From Sphingomonadales bacterium (lineage in GTDB: Bacteria > Pseudomonadota > Alphaproteobacteria > Sphingomonadales > Sphingomonadaceae): 64,000 bases of DNA. Under the pieces are notes generated by a model. It was not told where the DNA came from. It was given only the letters and a program-made list of their open reading frames with translations, and did not search any database. This document shows positions 26,004-35,051 of this stretch, piece by piece. The stretch is from the NCBI GenBank assembly GCA_028871475.1, contig JAGWMZ010000008.1, positions 108,610 through 172,609 on the forward strand. Reading direction: 5' to 3'. The translations under genes and the position numbers were made by a program. Position 1 is the stretch's first letter. Every line of letters starts with the position of its first letter.

Positions 26004-27185
26004 CTAGCATAGGCTTTTGAGGCAGGCGACGAAAAAGCCGTCGGTGCCGTCACGGGCCGGATCGAGCCTGAGCCCACCGCCGCGCGGCGTCCCTGCCCCC
26101 AGCGCGAGGGGCTGCGACCGCCAGCACGAATCGCGGGCGAGGAACGCCTCGAGCTGATCGGCGCCCTCGCCATCCAGCAGTGAACAGGTGACGAAAATGA
26201 TGCGACCACCCGGACGCACCAGACATGCTGCCACATCGAGCAAGCGGCCCTGAATGCCGATGACCCTCGCCAGCTCCTTCTCCGTCAGCCGCCAGCGGGC
26301 TTCCGGGTTGCGACGCCAGGTGCCGGTGCCGCTGCATGGCGCATCAATCAGCACCGCATCGACCTGGCCCGTCAGGTCAGCCAGCGCCTCGGCCTCGCGG
26401 TTGGGGTTCATGAGGCGCGTTTCCACCCAGCCCGCGCCCGCCCGCTGGGCACGCGGCGCCAACCTTTGCAGGCGTGCCCTGTCAACGTCGCAGGCGATCA
26501 ACCGCCCCTTGCCGCCCATCGCCGCAGCCAGCGCCAGCGTCTTGCCGCCCGCCCCCGCGCAGAGATCCACCACTGTCTCGCCCGGCATGGCCGCGACGGC
26601 CTCACACGTCAGTTGCGAGCCGCCATCCTGCACCTCGATCAGGCCCTGCTCATAGGCCGGCCAGCTTTCCACCGGCGTCCCGGGGGCAAAGCGCAAGCCA
26701 TGGGGCGCCATCAGCGGCACCCCCGCCTCCGGCAGATCCAGCTCGCCACGCGTGGCTTTCAGCGCATTGACCCGCACATCGAGCGGCGCGCGATCGAGCA
26801 GTGCCGCAGCCTGAACCTCATCGATGCCGCTGCTCGCCAGCCTGCGCGCAAGCCAGTCCGGCGCAACGCCGCCCTTCGCCACCGGTTCACCCTTGGCCAC
26901 CGGCGCGGGGGCATGGGGGCCGCCATCAAACAGCTCCATCACCACAGGGTCGAGCTCGCCCAGCCGCAGCATGGCGGCGCGCCCGTTTTCCGGCACTGGC
27001 CCGCAGGCGCGGATCGCGCCATAGACCAGCTCGCGCACCGCCCGCCGGTCCTTCGACCCGGCAAAGCGGCGCGTGCGAAACCAATCAGAGAACACACGGT
27101 CAGCCGGGGCGCCGCCGGATTTTGCCGCCGCGATGATGGCGTCGAGGATCTCGATGGCAGCCTGAACGCGGGCGGATGGGGTCAT
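26004..27185 (-). CDS. RsmB/NOP-family RNA m5C methyltransferase
   Basis: A SAM-dependent cytosine-C5 RNA methyltransferase of 393 residues. A helical N-terminal domain is followed by the Rossmann core: VVDLCAGAGGKT at 205-216, the catalytic-release Cys284 in DAPCSGTGTWRRNPE and the nucleophile Cys334 in FVTCSLL. This two-cysteine layout is diagnostic for the NOP2/Sun/RsmB group. The N-terminal extension is RsmB-like, but the exact rRNA site is not provable here. It lies between guaB and the TPR gene. Confidence 0.9.
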   Translation of the reverse strand: MTPSARVQAAIEILDAIIAAAKSGGAPADRVFSDWFRTRRFAGSKDRRAVRELVYGAIRACGPVPENGRAAMLRLGELDPVVMELFDGGPHAPAPVAKGEPVAKGGVAPDWLARRLASSGIDEVQAAALLDRAPLDVRVNALKATRGELDLPEAGVPLMAPHGLRFAPGTPVESWPAYEQGLIEVQDGGSQLTCEAVAAMPGETVVDLCAGAGGKTLALAAAMGGKGRLIACDVDRARLQRLAPRAQRAGAGWVETRLMNPNREAEALADLTGQVDAVLIDAPCSGTGTWRRNPEARWRLTEKELARVIGIQGRLLDVAACLVRPGGRIIFVTCSLLDGEGADQLEAFLARDSCWRSQPLALGAGTPRGGGLRLDPARDGTDGFFVACLKSLC

Positions 27186-27221
27186 GGCTTGGGTGTTACC
27201 AGAAGAGAAGGGAAAGGAAAT

Positions 27222-27242
27222 GCGAGGGTGTTACACCCTCGC
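27222..27242. repeat. Solo repeat-family hairpin (copy F) after guaB
   Basis: GCGAGGGTG-TTA-CACCCTCGC is a perfect 9-bp stem with 3-nt loop, 15 bp from the guaB stop. The minus-strand tail is pyrimidine-rich (ATTTCCTTTCCCTTC), like the outward tails of the long intergenic repeats; the stem nearly equals the one at 32729-32748. It probably also ends guaB transcription. Confidence 0.6.
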
Positions 27243-27257
27243 GCTCCCCTTAACCCC

Positions 27258-28760
<1,503 letters not shown>

Positions 28761-28877
28761 CTAGCGCAAGGGCATGGGGGCGTGCGGCCCGGTTTCGATT
28801 CGTGGCGGCCCATGTAATCAAGCAAACCCCAAAGCGCCAGTGGCCTTTTCAAGGCATTTTCGTGACAGAGACCCGCT

Positions 28878-29441
28878 TCAGTGTGCCAGCAGCGGCGAAT
28901 TGGCGGGCAGGCCGTAAACTGCGGCGCGCCCGGGAAGGATGCGATAGCCCGCAGGTGTCAGCCGCATATCGGCCTCTAGCGGAAGTGTGCCACCGGCCAC
29001 CACCGGCAGGCTGCGGGCCTGTGGGAACTGCTGGGCCAGCGCGCACAGCGCCGCCTCGCGAAATGCACGATCAGCGGCGGGCCGGGAGCCATTTTCAAAC
29101 ATGACCCATACACGTCCCGGATGAAGGAAATCCATCGCCTGCGCGATCGGCTCCTCATCCTTCGCGCCGCGCCAGACGCCAATATAGACGGTGGCGCGCT
29201 TATTCTGCGGCGTTTTTGTGTCGTGGGCCTGCATGGCCATCCATGCCGCTGTCGCATCATCGACATGAAGCGTGGGGTCAACCCGCGCAGCCTGCCGCAA
29301 TGTCGCGATCAGCCGCTGCCGGTCAGCGAGGCTGGCAACTGGCACCTCGATAGCGGCCCGCAGCGGGCTTGACCTTGCCTTCTTGCATCCGCCCGGCACC
29401 AGCAGGAGAAGCGCAAAGGCGGCGGCCCGCCTCAGCTCCAC
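28878..29441 (-). CDS. Putative lipoprotein
   Basis: A 187-residue protein with a lipoprotein signal: MELRRAAAFALLLLVPGGC, lipobox Cys19. The mature part has no domain I recognise; it includes VYIGVWRGAKDEEPIAQAMDF and WVMFENGSRPAADRAFREAAL, which look like an alpha/beta fold. The start overlaps the end of hemF by 10 bp, so it is likely cotranscribed and coupled. It is 162 bp from the guaB start. Confidence 0.75.
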   Translation of the reverse strand: MELRRAAAFALLLLVPGGCKKARSSPLRAAIEVPVASLADRQRLIATLRQAARVDPTLHVDDATAAWMAMQAHDTKTPQNKRATVYIGVWRGAKDEEPIAQAMDFLHPGRVWVMFENGSRPAADRAFREAALCALAQQFPQARSLPVVAGGTLPLEADMRLTPAGYRILPGRAAVYGLPANSPLLAH

Positions 29442-30295
29442 ACAGCCTCGGGCGGCAGGCTCATCAAAATGGCATCGACATTGCCGCCCGTCTTCAGGCC
29501 GAACAGCGTGCCGCGATCATAGACCAGATTGAATTCGGCATAACGGCCGCGCCATTCAAGCTGGGTCTGCTTGTCCGCCAGGGAAAAATCCATCCCCATG
29601 CGGCGGCGCACCAGCTTTGGATAGATGTCGAGGAAGGTCTGGCCCACCGCCTTGGTGAAGGCGAAATTGGTTTCCCAAGCCGCCACATCGGCGCAATCGA
29701 GATGATCGTAGAAAATGCCCCCCACCCCGCGATGGACGCCGCGATGGGGAATGAAGAAGTAATCGTCCGCCCAGGCCTTGTAGCGGTCATAATCGCCCGG
29801 TTCATGCGCATCGCAGGTGGCCTTGAAGGCCGCGTGGAACTCCGCCGTGTCCTCCTCATAGGGGATGGGCGGGTTCAAATCCGCGCCACCGCCAAACCAC
29901 GCCTTGGTGGTGGTGAGGAAACGGGTGTTCATATGCACAGCGGGCACATGCGGATTGGCCATATGCGCGACAAGGCTGATGCCTGTTGCGGTAAAGCCGG
30001 GGTTCTCGATGCTGGCGCCATTGATGCTGGAGGCAAAGCCGGGAGAGAAACGGCCATGGACGGTGGAGACATTGACGCCGACCTTTTCAAAGACCTTGCC
30101 CTTCATCAGCCCGCGCACGCCGCCGCCCGTCTCGCCCTGTTCGGCTTCGACGCTCTCGCGCGTCCAGGGGGTGTAGGCAAAGGAGGCATCCGAACCCGCC
30201 TCGCGCTCGATGCTTTCAAAGGCCGTGCAGATCGCATCGCGCAGCCCTTCGAACCAGGCGCGGGCCGTTTGTGTCTGCGCGCTCCACTCGGTCAT
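29432..30295 (-). CDS. hemF: Coproporphyrinogen III oxidase, oxygen-dependent
   Basis: Converts coproporphyrinogen III to protoporphyrinogen IX with molecular oxygen, in the cytoplasm. 287 residues: GETGGGVRGLMKGKVFEKVG, NPHVPAVHMNTRFL, FGGGADLNPPIPYEED, GVGGIFYDHLD and the C-terminal WRGRYAEFNLVYDRGTLFGL are HemF signatures. Presence of this enzyme indicates that haem can be made aerobically. The start ATG 30295 is divergent from pdeM with 65 bp between. Confidence 0.96.
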   Translation of the reverse strand: MTEWSAQTQTARAWFEGLRDAICTAFESIEREAGSDASFAYTPWTRESVEAEQGETGGGVRGLMKGKVFEKVGVNVSTVHGRFSPGFASSINGASIENPGFTATGISLVAHMANPHVPAVHMNTRFLTTTKAWFGGGADLNPPIPYEEDTAEFHAAFKATCDAHEPGDYDRYKAWADDYFFIPHRGVHRGVGGIFYDHLDCADVAAWETNFAFTKAVGQTFLDIYPKLVRRRMGMDFSLADKQTQLEWRGRYAEFNLVYDRGTLFGLKTGGNVDAILMSLPPEAVWS

Positions 30296-30360
30296 CGTCT
30301 CGTCCCTTTCCTGCGAGCCATGCGCTTGCCATCACGCGCGGGCCGGGGCAAGGCTTGGGC

Positions 30361-31113
30361 ATGACTTCAGCGCCCTTTCTGTCGGCGGGCACCTCCTTTG
30401 GCATCCCTTTCGACTTTGCCGGGGGTGAATGGCGCCTCTCCCCCTGCCGCGCCCTGCATTGGGTGGAGGAACAGGCGCTGGTGGTGGCCGACCTGCATCT
30501 GGAAAAGGCCAGCTGGTATGCCAGCAAGGGCCAGTTCCTGCCGCCTTATGACAGCCGGGAAACGATCGAACGACTCAGCACCGCGCAAGAGACAACGGGG
30601 GCGCGGCGCATCTATGCACTGGGCGACAGCTTCCACGATGCCGATGGCCCAACGCGGCTGGAGCCCCAGGCGCGCGGCGCGCTGGAAAAGCTGGCCAGGC
30701 GGGCGCAGATCGTGTGGATCACCGGCAATCACGATGAAGGCCTTGCCGATGCCATCCTGCCGGGCGAGGTGGCCGAGGAGATGACCCTGCGCGGCATTAC
30801 GCTGCGCCATATTGCGCGGCCCGGCGCCCTGGGGGCCGAACTGTCAGGCCATTTTCACCCCAAGCTGCGCCTGTCATTGCGCGGGCGCTTCATCAGCCGC
30901 CCCTGCGCCGTGCGTGCGGGCCACCGCATGATCCTGCCCGCCCATGGCTCGCTGACCGGCGGTCTCGATGCGCGGTCCCCCGCCATTCGCGCCGCGCTTT
31001 GCCCCCAGAAAAATCTCGAAGCGCTGGTCCATGCCAGCGGCAAGGTGCTGCGCTTTGCCCTTTCAACCGGGGGCTTTGCCCTCTCAGCCGGGGACACCAC
31101 CGAAACAGCCTAA
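30361..31113 (+). CDS. pdeM: Metallophosphoesterase PdeM (ligase-associated DNA damage response type)
   Basis: A 250-residue calcineurin-like phosphoesterase. Metal ligands are visible in order: Asp44 and His46 (VVADLHLEK), Asp89 and His92 (ALGDSFHD), Asn123-His124 (TGNHDE) and His164/His166 (SGHFHP). LEKASWYASKGQFLPPYD is characteristic of PdeM, which in many bacteria is encoded beside an Lhr-type helicase and an ATP-dependent DNA ligase. Neither partner is present here; the neighbours are hemF and infC. ATG 30361 is chosen over the frame from 30271, which overlaps hemF. Confidence 0.88.
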   Translation: MTSAPFLSAGTSFGIPFDFAGGEWRLSPCRALHWVEEQALVVADLHLEKASWYASKGQFLPPYDSRETIERLSTAQETTGARRIYALGDSFHDADGPTRLEPQARGALEKLARRAQIVWITGNHDEGLADAILPGEVAEEMTLRGITLRHIARPGALGAELSGHFHPKLRLSLRGRFISRPCAVRAGHRMILPAHGSLTGGLDARSPAIRAALCPQKNLEALVHASGKVLRFALSTGGFALSAGDTTETA

Positions 31114-31122
31114 AATATCGCT

Positions 31123-31150
31123 TTGCCGCTTGTGGGAATCGCTTTAAAGA
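31123..31150 (+). promoter_or_regulatory. Possible infC promoter
   Basis: TTGCCG (31123-31128) and TAAAGA (31145-31150) are separated by 16 bp, between the pdeM stop and the large inverted repeat. A transcript from here would start just before the hairpin at 31166. Both hexamers match consensus only in part. Confidence 0.35.
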
Positions 31151-31165
31151 GCGCCCAGGTTTCGC

Positions 31166-31232
31166 GCGGCACCACAGCGCATTCCCGCATTGGTCTTTTC
31201 CGGGCCTGAACGGGAATGCGCTGTGGTGCCGC
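31166..31232 (+). promoter_or_regulatory. Perfect 22-bp inverted repeat in the infC leader
   Basis: Positions 31166-31187 and 31211-31232 are exact reverse complements (arm core CGGCACCACAGCGCATTCCC), with a 23-nt pyrimidine-rich loop. The RNA hairpin would be very stable and lies 35 nt before the infC start. No clear T-run follows, so it is not a simple terminator. A role in infC control is inferred. Confidence 0.7.
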
Positions 31233-31266
31233 CCGTTTCCGTATGGCAACCACAGGAGAGAAGACT

Positions 31267-31809
31267 ATAGCTCCCCCACCCCGGCGCATGATGGCGCCCC
31301 CCGTGAAAAGCGGGCCACGCTACAACGAATTCATCCAGTCGCCCAAGGTGCGCGTGATCGATGGTGATGGTGAAAACCTCGGCGTTCTGAACACGCGCGA
31401 CGCGATCCAGCAGGCGTTCGAAGCCGGCCTCGACCTGGTCGAAGTGTCGCCCAACGCCGATCCGCCGGTCTGCAAGTTCCTCGATGTCGGCAAGTTCCGC
31501 TATGAGGCGCAGAAGAAGGCCAACCTCGCCCGCAAGAGCCAGAAGACGCAGGAGATCAAAGAGATCAAGATGCGTCCGAACATCGATGACCATGACTATG
31601 ACACCAAGATGAAGGCGATGCACCGCTTCATCGAGGAAGGCGACAAGGTCAAGGTCACGCTGCGCTTCCGCGGCCGTGAACTTTCGCACCAGCAGCTGGG
31701 CATGAACCTGCTCAAGCGCGTGCAGGAAGACATCGCCGAAGTGGCCAAGGTCGAAGCCTATCCGCGCATGGAAGGCCGTCAGATGCTGATGGTGGTTTCG
31801 CCGAAATAA
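31267..31809 (+). CDS. infC: Translation initiation factor IF-3, probable ATA start
   Basis: Binds the 30S subunit and checks the start codon. The sequence [27 protein letters not shown] (N domain), a basic linker ([17 protein letters not shown]) and [11 protein letters not shown] to [12 protein letters not shown] (C domain) are complete. The start is debatable. AGGAG at 31254-31258 is 8 nt before ATA 31267, giving 180 residues, the same length as E. coli IF-3, whose gene starts with the rare AUU. ATG 31243 has no ribosome-binding site at proper distance, and ATG 31288 would give 173 residues. A rare start fits IF-3 autoregulation. Confidence 0.93.
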   Translation: MAPPPRRMMAPPVKSGPRYNEFIQSPKVRVIDGDGENLGVLNTRDAIQQAFEAGLDLVEVSPNADPPVCKFLDVGKFRYEAQKKANLARKSQKTQEIKEIKMRPNIDDHDYDTKMKAMHRFIEEGDKVKVTLRFRGRELSHQQLGMNLLKRVQEDIAEVAKVEAYPRMEGRQMLMVVSPK

Positions 31810-31883
31810 GGCTATAAGGCTCTTGCCTCGGCCATCTTGCGGCCAGTTCCGGCCAATCAGGCAGGTGGCTTGAGTCTACGAAG

Positions 31884-31917
31884 AGGCGCCCCTCCCCACA
31901 GGGAGCGGCGCCTTTTT
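31884..31917 (+). terminator. Rho-independent terminator of infC
   Basis: AGGCGCC (31884-31890) pairs with GGCGCCT (31907-31913), with an inner CTCCC/GGGAG extension, followed by TTTTT. It lies 75 bp after the infC stop. Confidence 0.85.
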
Positions 31918-31936
31918 CGTGGGCCAGGGCCCGGCG

Positions 31937-32143
31937 CTAAAGCCGCGCGCCGCCCACCCACCCGAAGCCGAAACCCCAGAACAAGACCTTGATCAAGGCT
32001 GCAAGAAGCTGCGTCGCGACAAGCCCGCCGACCCAGGCCATCAGCAGCAGACCGACAAAGCCGGTCACCACAGCCGCACCCAAAGCCCAGACAAGGTCCG
32101 GGCGAGCGCCAAAGCGCAGCTTCAAACCCCAGCGCCCTTCCAC
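31937..32143 (-). CDS. Small membrane protein, 68 residues
   Basis: MEGRWGLKLRFGARPDLVW is followed by two hydrophobic segments (ALGAAVVTGFVGLLLMAWVG and LLAALIKVLFWGFGFGWVGG), predicting a two-pass inner-membrane protein. The start overlaps the last 22 bp of the DnaJ-domain gene, which suggests coupling. No family recognised. The hydrophobic pattern on this strand and the operon-like position are the only support. Confidence 0.6.
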   Translation of the reverse strand: MEGRWGLKLRFGARPDLVWALGAAVVTGFVGLLLMAWVGGLVATQLLAALIKVLFWGFGFGWVGGARL

Positions 32144-32664
32144 GTCCGCCGCTCCTCTGCCACGCGCAGCACCTCGTAAGCTGCCTGCAGCCCCATGAAG
32201 GCCTTGGCCGCCTCCGCGTCATCCGGGCGCACATCGGGGTGGACTTCCTTGGCCTTGCTACGCCACGCCTTGCGCACGGCATCAAAATCGGCGTCCGGGT
32301 CCAGCCCCAGCACCTCCAGAGCCTTCATCTCGTCGCGGCTGCGGCTACCGTCGCCAGAACCGTTCCAGCCGTAATAGGCGCTCTCGCGATAGCCGCTGCT
32401 GGTCTGCTGCTCGGCCTTCTTGCGCGCCTCTACCTCCTCGGCGTCGAGCCCGGCGAAATAGTCCCAGCCGGAATTGTATTCCGCCGCATGGGCCTGACAA
32501 AAATACCAGCGGTCAGGGCTGTTGGGCGCCTTGGGCGCGGGGCAATTGCCCGGCTCACTGCAGCCCGCGCGGTCACACAGGCGGATATGCGCCGTTTCGC
32601 GCCCCGCTTCATAGCCCCGCCAGCGCGGAAAGCCCCAGTCATTGGATCGACGTGCTCGAGTCAT
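32122..32664 (-). CDS. DnaJ-domain protein with N-terminal cysteine cluster
   Basis: A 180-residue J-domain protein. The J domain is C-terminal (about residues 120-180): ALEVLGLDPDADFDAVRKAW, then AKEVHPDVRPDD with the HPD tripeptide, and FMGLQAAYEVLR. It would stimulate the ATPase of an Hsp70. The N-terminal region has RLCDRAGCSEPGNCPAP and WYFCQAHAAEYN, a Cys4/His pattern that could bind zinc. ATG 32664 is used; the frame runs upstream into the repeat region. The gene lies downstream of pal on the same strand. Confidence 0.87.
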   Translation of the reverse strand: MTRARRSNDWGFPRWRGYEAGRETAHIRLCDRAGCSEPGNCPAPKAPNSPDRWYFCQAHAAEYNSGWDYFAGLDAEEVEARKKAEQQTSSGYRESAYYGWNGSGDGSRSRDEMKALEVLGLDPDADFDAVRKAWRSKAKEVHPDVRPDDAEAAKAFMGLQAAYEVLRVAEERRTWKGAGV

Positions 32665-32712
32665 AAGGCAGCCATTGTGGAGGTAAGGGGGGGAAGGTTC
32701 AAGGGTGGAAGA

Positions 32713-32883
32713 GGAAGAAGGGAAAGATGCGAGGGTCATCACCCTCGCGCTCCCGGGTGTTTGGAGAGGGAGTGCAAGGCCGTCCCGCAGCGCCAGCACC
32801 GCCCGCCGCAGGCAGGAAACACAACGCCTCCCCCTCCCCCATCCATGCCCGCAGTGTCGGAAGACGTCATGGGGGTACGGGGC
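32713..32883. repeat. Intergenic repeat family, truncated copy E
   Basis: Starts with the purine tail GAAGAAGGGAAAGA and hairpin GCGAGGGT-CATC-ACCCTCGC (32729-32748), and ends with TGTCGGAAGACGTCATGGGGGTACGGGG, the reverse complement of the box seen at 36487-36508. The right terminal hairpin is missing. Together with the pal terminator it fills the 347-bp gap between dnaJ and pal. Confidence 0.65.
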
Positions 32884-32949
32884 CCACCGATTTCTCTTGG
32901 GAAATCAGCACATCAACACCACCCCCGGCCTATCCCTTCCCCAAAACCA

Positions 32950-32983
32950 AAAGAAAACCCCGCCAACCCGAAGGCAGGCGGGG
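32950..32983 (-). terminator. Rho-independent terminator of pal
   Basis: On the minus strand CCCCGCC pairs with GGCGGGG (plus positions 32958-32964 and 32977-32983) and is followed by TTTTCTTTTGG. It begins 28 bp after the pal stop. Confidence 0.85.
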
Positions 32984-33011
32984 TATTCCCAAAACCAATC
33001 CGTCAAGCGAA

Positions 33012-33560
33012 TCAGTCGATCGCCACCGTCACAGCGCGACGGTTCTTCGCCCAGGCTTCCTCGGTCGAAGCCGGGTCGATCGGGCGTTCCTTGCCATAGG
33101 AAATCGTCGTCAGGCGCGAGGCATCGACGCCCAGCGAGACGAGGTAGTTCTTGGCAGCGGTCGCGCGGCGTTCGCCAAGGGCCAGGTTGTATTCGCGGGT
33201 GCCGCGCTCGTCGCAGTGACCCTCGATGGTGGCCTTCTTGGCGGGGTACTTCATCAGCCACTGGGCCTGCGCCTGCAGGGCAGCCACGTCGGCGGGCTCG
33301 ATGCTGTACTTGTCCAGCGCGAAGTGGATGGTGTCGCGGCCCATCATCTGCGCCACGAAGTCGGCGGCGCTGCCGGGCACGGGGCCCTGGTTGGCGGGCG
33401 CGGGCGGCGGCGGAGCCTGGGTCACGGCCGGGGCGGGCTCAGGCGGCAGGGCCGCTGGCGGCTTCTTGCTGCAGGCGGCCAGAGCCATGGCGCAGGCCAG
33501 AACGGCAACGCCGGGGGCGATTTTACGATGGGCAGTGATGCTATGGAGCTTTGAGAGCAT
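33012..33560 (-). CDS. pal: Peptidoglycan-associated lipoprotein Pal
   Basis: Outer-membrane lipoprotein that binds peptidoglycan and TolB. 182 residues: a signal with lipobox LAAC (Cys30), a Pro/Ala-rich linker, then an OmpA-like domain with IHFALDKYSIEPADVAALQAQ, IEGHCDERGTREYNLALGERRA (the diaminopimelate-binding Asp and Arg) and YGKERPIDPASTEEAWAKNRR. The order is tolQ-tolR-tolA-tolB-pal; it starts 75 bp after tolB and ends at a strong terminator. Confidence 0.96.
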   Translation of the reverse strand: MLSKLHSITAHRKIAPGVAVLACAMALAACSKKPPAALPPEPAPAVTQAPPPPAPANQGPVPGSAADFVAQMMGRDTIHFALDKYSIEPADVAALQAQAQWLMKYPAKKATIEGHCDERGTREYNLALGERRATAAKNYLVSLGVDASRLTTISYGKERPIDPASTEEAWAKNRRAVTVAID

Positions 33561-33635
33561 GGAAAAGACTCCTGTTAGACAAAGTCATGATCGGACGATC
33601 GCCCCCGCGACCCAACGATCGGACGAAACCGCCGT

Positions 33636-35051
33636 TTACTGGCGGATGGGGCCCCAACTGGGGTCAGAGCCGTCCACGGGGGTGGGCAGGCGCCGTTCAT
33701 GCCGCCCCGTCAGATCAACCTGCCAGAGGCTGGAGTGACCTGATCCCTTTTCGGTGCGGAAGAACTGGATGATGCGGCCATTGGGGGCCCAGGTGGGGGC
33801 CTCGTCCTGCCAGCCATGCGTCAGGGTGCGGGCGCCCGAACCGTTGGGGTCGGTCACCGCGATCGAAAATTCGCCACCGCCAATGCGGGTAAAGGCGATC
33901 TGGTCGCCGCGCGGGCTCCATTCGGGCGTGGCAGCCTTGCCGCCAAAGAAGCTGATGCGATGCTGGCCCGAGCCATCGGCATTCATCACATAGATCTGCT
34001 GGCTGCCGCTGCGGTCGCTTTCAAAGGCGATCCGCTTGCCATCGGGCGAATAGCTGCCGCCGATGTTGATGCCGGGCGTATCGGTCAGTTGCTGGCTGGT
34101 GCCGCCCATGGCCGAAATGCGGTAGATGTTGGTGTTGCCCGCAATCGCCATGGAATAGAGAATCCACTTGCCATCAGGCGACCAGCGCGGGGCGAAGGTG
34201 GGGTTGCCGGTGGCCGCCACCAGACGCTGCGTGGCGCTGGCGATGTCATAGATGTAGAGACGCGGCCGCCCGTTAAGATAGGACAGATACAGGATTTTCT
34301 TGTAATCGGGCGAGAAACGCGGGGTCAGCGCCATGGCCTGCCCGGTGGTGATGAAGCGGTGATTGGCGCCGTCGCTGTCCATGATGGCCAGCCGCTTCAT
34401 ACGGTGATTCTTGGGGCCGGTCTCGGCGATATAGGCGATGCGGCTGTCGAAGAAGGGGCTCTCGCCCGAGAGGCGCGAATAGATCACGTCCGAGCATTTG
34501 TGCGCGGCGCGGCGCCAGTCGGCGGCGGTGAAGGTCCAGGCCGCCTTGGTGAGCTGCTGGTTGAGCTTCACGTCATAGAGATAGCACGTCACCATCAACG
34601 AGCCATCGTCATTGGCCCGCACGCTGCCATGCACCAGCATCTGGGCGCCGCGCGCGCTCCAGCCGGGGAAGTCGGGCTGGGTGACATCACCCATGGTGAT
34701 GGTGGGCAGACGCGCCGGGCCGATGGGCTTGAAAAGCCCGTTGTTTTTCAGATCGGCCGTGATCACCTCGGCAATCGCGCGGCCAAGCTGGGCGGTGCTG
34801 CCGGCGCTGGCCTGCGTGGGCACATCGGCGGGCGTGGCAAAGCTGGGAATGTCGATGCCAAGGTCCACCCAGGCATTGTCATCCGACACCGAGCCCGTCA
34901 GACCACCGCTGTCCTGCGCGGGCGTAGCCGGGGCCGGCACGGTGGCGGCAGGCGGCAACAGGGGAGCAGGCGCGCTCTGCTGCGCCAGGGCGGGGGCCGC
35001 AACCGCGCTCGCACACGCGGCCAACAGCAAAATGATCTTACGGGTGTTCAT
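33636..35051 (-). CDS. tolB: Tol-Pal system protein TolB
   Basis: Periplasmic beta-propeller that links TolA and Pal. 471 residues: a signal peptide (MNTRKIILLLAACASAVAAPALA), a Pro-rich stretch, the N-terminal TolB domain (GRAIAEVITADLKNNGLFKP) and a six-bladed propeller with repeated units such as TPRFSPDYKKILYLSY, APRWSPDGKWILYSM, GGSYSPDGKRIAFESDRSG and TPEWSPRGDQIAFTR. The start ATG 35051 overlaps the tolA stop as ATGA. Confidence 0.96.
   Translation of the reverse strand: MNTRKIILLLAACASAVAAPALAQQSAPAPLLPPAATVPAPATPAQDSGGLTGSVSDDNAWVDLGIDIPSFATPADVPTQASAGSTAQLGRAIAEVITADLKNNGLFKPIGPARLPTITMGDVTQPDFPGWSARGAQMLVHGSVRANDDGSLMVTCYLYDVKLNQQLTKAAWTFTAADWRRAAHKCSDVIYSRLSGESPFFDSRIAYIAETGPKNHRMKRLAIMDSDGANHRFITTGQAMALTPRFSPDYKKILYLSYLNGRPRLYIYDIASATQRLVAATGNPTFAPRWSPDGKWILYSMAIAGNTNIYRISAMGGTSQQLTDTPGINIGGSYSPDGKRIAFESDRSGSQQIYVMNADGSGQHRISFFGGKAATPEWSPRGDQIAFTRIGGGEFSIAVTDPNGSGARTLTHGWQDEAPTWAPNGRIIQFFRTEKGSGHSSLWQVDLTGRHERRLPTPVDGSDPSWGPIRQ

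Noticed and set aside
33588..33625. Repeated GATCGGACGA between tolB and pal
   Set aside because: Two short copies without symmetry or conserved spacing to a promoter; probably chance.
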